NCBI GenBank assembly: GCA_011682715.1
Contig: JAACEC010000071.1
Span: 1 to 10,560 of the forward strand
Source: Pseudomonadota bacterium
GTDB taxonomy: Bacteria; Hydrothermota; 32-111; QNBC01
Length of the DNA: 10,560 nt
Direction: 5' to 3'
Positions 7,829 to 10,560 of the stretch are shown one piece after another. Made by a program: the position numbers and the translations under genes. Position 1 is the stretch's first letter. The number at the start of each line of letters is the position of its first letter. The notes under the pieces are model-generated. The model was not told where the DNA came from and made no database searches. It saw only the letters and a program-made list of their open reading frames with translations.

Positions 7829-8580
7829 ATAAAAATAGTATTATAAACAGCACCAACAATTAGTGCCAGTCCCAGTGAATAGAGGGTCCCTTTAAAATCC
7901 CTTTCCTCGGATCTTTTGACATAGTATTGCCACACAATCTTTAAAATAATAACAACAGCTGCCCAAATATACAGTTGTAAAATAAACAACGTAAACAGTA
8001 TAATCCTTTCCGTTTCTCCTATTGTAATACCGTTTGTTACATATCTTTTACTACTAAGAGCAATTCCGTTTTTGTATCTTCCGCTGAACGTTTTTACAAA
8101 AACGGTACCGCCCATGGTCAAAAACAGATAGCAAGCGGATAAGAAAATAAATTTGTCCGGTAAGTGGTTAATAATCTGAGCATGACTGAAAAATTCGCTT
8201 ACTATTTTAATATATATCTGATTAGGAATCCATGGTCTGAAAAGATAGAAAACAAATAACATAAATGAAAGATGCAAAATTTGATCCGCAATAAGGGCAA
8301 TGGTATTGCCTGTACTTGTTATTTTTTTAGACCTACCGATTTTTATCTTTAAATAATCTATAATCGAGTGTGTAATTACTATAATAAGTATTGCATAAAT
8401 CCATTTGCAACTGAAATAAAAAAATGTAAAAGCGATGTAAGAAAAAAAGATTATTAATATGTGATAAAGATATCCTCTGCCATATTGGTTTTTACTTTTA
8501 ACTATTTCCGAAGATTGAAGCGTAAAATCTCCGATAACATGCGCCAACAAAAGTAAAAATAAGAAAGTAAAATCAGTCAT
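7822..8580 (-). CDS. DUF3307 family integral membrane protein
   Basis: The 252-residue, strongly hydrophobic protein has about seven membrane segments. The N-terminus carries the DUF3307 pattern LLLAHVIGDFTLQSSEIVKSKN (His14, Asp18, Gln22, Lys28), followed by ITHSIIDYLKIKIG and later ALIADQILHLSF. These His/Asp-containing helices are the conserved core of the family, whose function is not established. Most of the C-terminal half (from about residue 150) is extra membrane helices with a short basic loop (VKTFSGRYKNG). The gene begins 31 nt after the methyltransferase stop and ends overlapping QueT, so the three genes probably form an operon. No Shine-Dalgarno is visible before the ATG at 8580, but no better start is present and the motif begins immediately after. 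Confidence 0.82.
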   Translation of the reverse strand: MTDFTFLFLLLLAHVIGDFTLQSSEIVKSKNQYGRGYLYHILIIFFSYIAFTFFYFSCKWIYAILIIVITHSIIDYLKIKIGRSKKITSTGNTIALIADQILHLSFMLFVFYLFRPWIPNQIYIKIVSEFFSHAQIINHLPDKFIFLSACYLFLTMGGTVFVKTFSGRYKNGIALSSKRYVTNGITIGETERIILFTLFILQLYIWAAVVIILKIVWQYYVKRSEERDFKGTLYSLGLALIVGAVYNTIFIW

Positions 8581-8611
8581 GCAATTAGTTTATAGAATTT
8601 TGTTAATTATG

Positions 8612-9130
8612 TCAAATGATATGTTTTAGAGATCGAACAATTTCATATGCCAACATACCGAATGCATTGGATACATTTATGGAATTCTTAAAGCCCGTCA
8701 TCGGTATCTCAACTATTAAATCCGAAAGGTTCAATATTTCGTCTCTTATTCCCAGAGCCTCATTACCCACAACGATACAGTATCCCTCGCCGTAATTCGC
8801 AGTCCAAATCCTTTTGCTCACGTTTGTTCGTTCCAGGCATAGGATTCTGTACCCCTTTTTCTTATAGTAAAGAGCTGCCGAATAACTGTCTCCAATGTAT
8901 CTGTATTCAATATATTTCTCCGCTCCCATGGCGGTTTTCATGATTTTTTTATGGGGAGGGCATGCCGTAACACCTGTAAAACAGATCTCTTTAAAACCAA
9001 AGGCATCAACGATTCTGATAATATTTCCTACATTATAAGCGCTTCTCAAGTTATCGAGAAGAACGACAATATCGAGCTTTTCCCCATTCTCGTTTTTTCC
9101 ATCATTCCTTATCTGAATCACACTATCCAT
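8612..9130 (-). CDS. SpoU/TrmH-family RNA 2'-O-ribose methyltransferase
   Basis: The 172-residue protein has the three SPOUT motifs: motif 1 NLRSAYNVGNIIRIVDAFG (28-45, with N34 and R39), motif 2 CIVVGNEALGI (118-128), and motif 3 IPMTGFKNSINVSNAFGMLAYE (142-163), which builds the knotted S-adenosylmethionine site. It is close to the minimal catalytic domain, without the N-terminal L30e-like substrate-binding domain seen in RlmB-type enzymes. It probably 2'-O-methylates a tRNA or rRNA ribose; the target cannot be told from sequence. An AAGGAT site at 9141-9136 precedes the ATG at 9130. It is the first gene of a probable operon with the DUF3307 and QueT genes and is divergent from the response regulator gene. 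Confidence 0.9.
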   Translation of the reverse strand: MDSVIQIRNDGKNENGEKLDIVVLLDNLRSAYNVGNIIRIVDAFGFKEICFTGVTACPPHKKIMKTAMGAEKYIEYRYIGDSYSAALYYKKKGYRILCLERTNVSKRIWTANYGEGYCIVVGNEALGIRDEILNLSDLIVEIPMTGFKNSINVSNAFGMLAYEIVRSLKHII

Positions 9131-9139
9131 ATTTAATCC

Positions 9140-9169
9140 TTGACAACAACCAATTTAATTCATTATTAT
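9140..9169 (+). promoter_or_regulatory. Probable promoter of the response regulator gene
   Basis: TTGACA (9140-9145) and TATTAT (9164-9169) are separated by 18 nt, one mismatch in the -10. GGAGA at 9205-9209 lies 4 nt before the ATG at 9214. No -24/-12 sigma-54 promoter was seen here, so the activator is probably not transcribed by sigma-54 itself. Confidence 0.5.
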
Positions 9170-9213
9170 ATAAAATGTGGTATAAATCAAGTGGATAATT
9201 TACCGGAGATGTA

Positions 9214-10531
9214 ATGCAAAACATATTACTCGTAGATGATGACAAAGATATTCATGATATAATCGGTGAAGGATTATCCGATTTTGAAATTTTACACGCT
9301 TATACCGGGAAAGATGCTCTTGAAATTCTAAGTAAGAAGGAAATTAATGCCGCAATCTGTGATCTCGTTTTGCCGGACTTAAGCGGTCTTGATTTGATTA
9401 GGGAAATAAAAAAGTCGTATGATATACCTATTATAATGATTACCGGCTACGCATCCATCGAGAGCGCTATTGAATCCATTAAATCCGGAGCCGATGACTA
9501 TCTAAAAAAACCGTTCTCCATTGTTGAAGTAGATAGCAAATTAAAACGCATTTTAAAACACTACTCGGTTATAAATGAAAATCTAAAACTCAAAACACTC
9601 CTCTCTGGAACTCCGGAAGGATTGGGAATTGTTTATACTTCTCAGAAGATGGATAACATAATGCAACTTGTTAAACGTATTGCATCGTATAGAATAAATG
9701 TTCTTATACAAGGAGAAAGCGGTGTTGGGAAGGAAGTTATAGCAAGAGCCATTCATAAACTCAGTTCTCGAGAAAACAGTAAATTCATTGCTATCAATTG
9801 TAGTGGAATTCCGGAAACTCTTCTCGAAAGCGAGTTATTCGGTTATATAAAAGGCGCTTTTACCGGTGCGATCGGAAATAAAAAGGGGCTGGTTGAAGAG
9901 GCAAATCAAGGAACGCTTTTCCTTGATGAGATAGGAGATGCTTCCCCTGAGTTTCAAGTCAAAGTACTAAGAATGATCGATACGGGAACCTATACCCCAA
10001 TCGGAAGTACGAGCACCAAGCAAGTCGATGTTCGTTTTATAAGCGCCACTAACAAAGACATAAAATGGTTAATCGAAAAAGGGCATCAGGGAAGATCTGT
10101 ACTATAGAATCAGCGGAATAACATTGAATATTCCACCGTTAAGAGAAAGAAAAGAAGATATCCCCGCTCTTGCATCATATTACCTCAAGATCTATAATGA
10201 AACGGATAAAAAACTATCCAGCGATGCCATCGCCTATTTGATGAGCAAAGACTGGAGAGGAAATGTCAGAGAACTTATACATACCATACAAAAAGTATCT
10301 ATTTTATCAGACAGGGAAACTTTGACGGCAAAAGACTTTGAATTAGGGAATAACACTATAACCGTAACAAACAAGATTGATTTTAAAAACGCTCGCGAAC
10401 ATTTTGAACGCGAATATTTTTCATCTCTTTTTAAACAATGCAATGGAAATGTTAGCGAAATGGCTCATATCTCCGGACTAACCAGGCAAAACATCTATCT
10501 AAAAATCAAAAAATACGGGATTAAATTGTAA
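9214..10531 (+). CDS. NtrC-family sigma-54-dependent response regulator, frameshifted in this sequence
   Basis: The N-terminal receiver domain (about 1-115) has acidic residues D8-D10, phosphoacceptor D50 in CDLVLPD, T77 and K99. The AAA+ domain has Walker A GESGVGKE (167-174), sigma-54-contacting GAFTGA (214-219), Walker B LFLDE (235-239) and VRFISATN. After GDASPEF... the frame is lost at about 10081-10090 and stops at 10105-10107. The shifted frame continues without a gap as REDLYYRISGITLNIPPLRERKEDIP, then WRGNVREL (sensor II) and a Fis-type helix-turn-helix (GNVSEMAHISGLTRQNIYLKI), ending at 10531. Adding two bases near GGGCATCAGG gives EKG-x-F-REDLYYR and about 439 residues, the family's usual size. 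As written, the protein would end inside the AAA+ domain without DNA binding. It should activate sigma-54 promoters on phosphorylation; no partner kinase is in the window. Confidence 0.9.
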
Positions 10532-10543
10532 AATATATTTTAC
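10528..10543. repeat. 16-bp AT-rich perfect palindrome at the response regulator stop
   Basis: GTAAAATATATTTTAC is its own reverse complement and overlaps the TAA stop at 10529-10531. It has no GC-rich stem or loop, so it is a poor intrinsic terminator; a protein-binding site or chance in AT-rich DNA are both possible. Confidence 0.5.
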
Positions 10544-10560
10544 TACATTTAAAATAATTT

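Noticed and set aside
9131..9213. preQ1 riboswitch before the methyltransferase-QueT group
   Set aside because: No hairpin with the A-rich preQ1 aptamer tail is visible in this short AT-rich region, which is explained by divergent promoters.

Overview
The window looks like a chromosomal segment of a low-GC, diderm bacterium. An outer-membrane-type secreted protein, a lipoprotein with a clean lipobox and an NtrC-type sigma-54 activator all sit close together. The 16S rRNA gene is complete and clearly bacterial, but I cannot place it in a phylum by eye; a poorly sampled anaerobic lineage is my guess. There are no transposases, phage genes or CRISPR arrays.

Layout. Position 1-414 (+) is the 3' end of a flavin reductase gene. 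Positions 423-1625 (-) encode an MFS transporter. Positions 1628-5655 (-) read, in transcription order: tandem consensus promoters with an AT-rich upstream element, a boxA-like leader, 16S rRNA flanked by a matched processing stem, tRNA-Ile(GAT), a secreted beta-rich (probable outer-membrane) protein, tRNA-Ala(TGC), a tryptophan-rich lipoprotein, and an intrinsic terminator. Positions 5736-6962 (-) encode an imidazolonepropionase-like amidohydrolase. Divergent from it is a DUF3467 gene (+), which converges on a minus-strand run of SpoU/TrmH methyltransferase, DUF3307 membrane protein and QueT transporter (9130 to 7364). From 9214 (+) comes an NtrC-family response regulator.

The main result is the 16S transcription unit. 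The usual bacterial order is 16S, tRNA-Ile, tRNA-Ala, 23S, 5S. Here a protein gene lies between the two tRNAs, and a lipoprotein gene stands where 23S would be expected. The gaps are 19 nt (tRNA-Ile to the first protein gene), -10 nt (its stop codon lies inside tRNA-Ala) and 29 nt (tRNA-Ala to the lipoprotein). None leaves room for a full promoter directly upstream of the two protein genes, so they are probably co-transcribed with 16S rRNA from rRNA-strength promoters. Because the stop codon of the outer-membrane protein is within the mature tRNA-Ala, RNase P processing would leave that mRNA without a stop. No 23S or 5S gene is seen, so the large-subunit rRNA genes are probably unlinked.

Two plus-strand genes (DUF3467 and the response regulator) each carry one frameshift at a spot where adding one or two bases restores the family sequence. 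Sequencing or consensus error is the simplest explanation.
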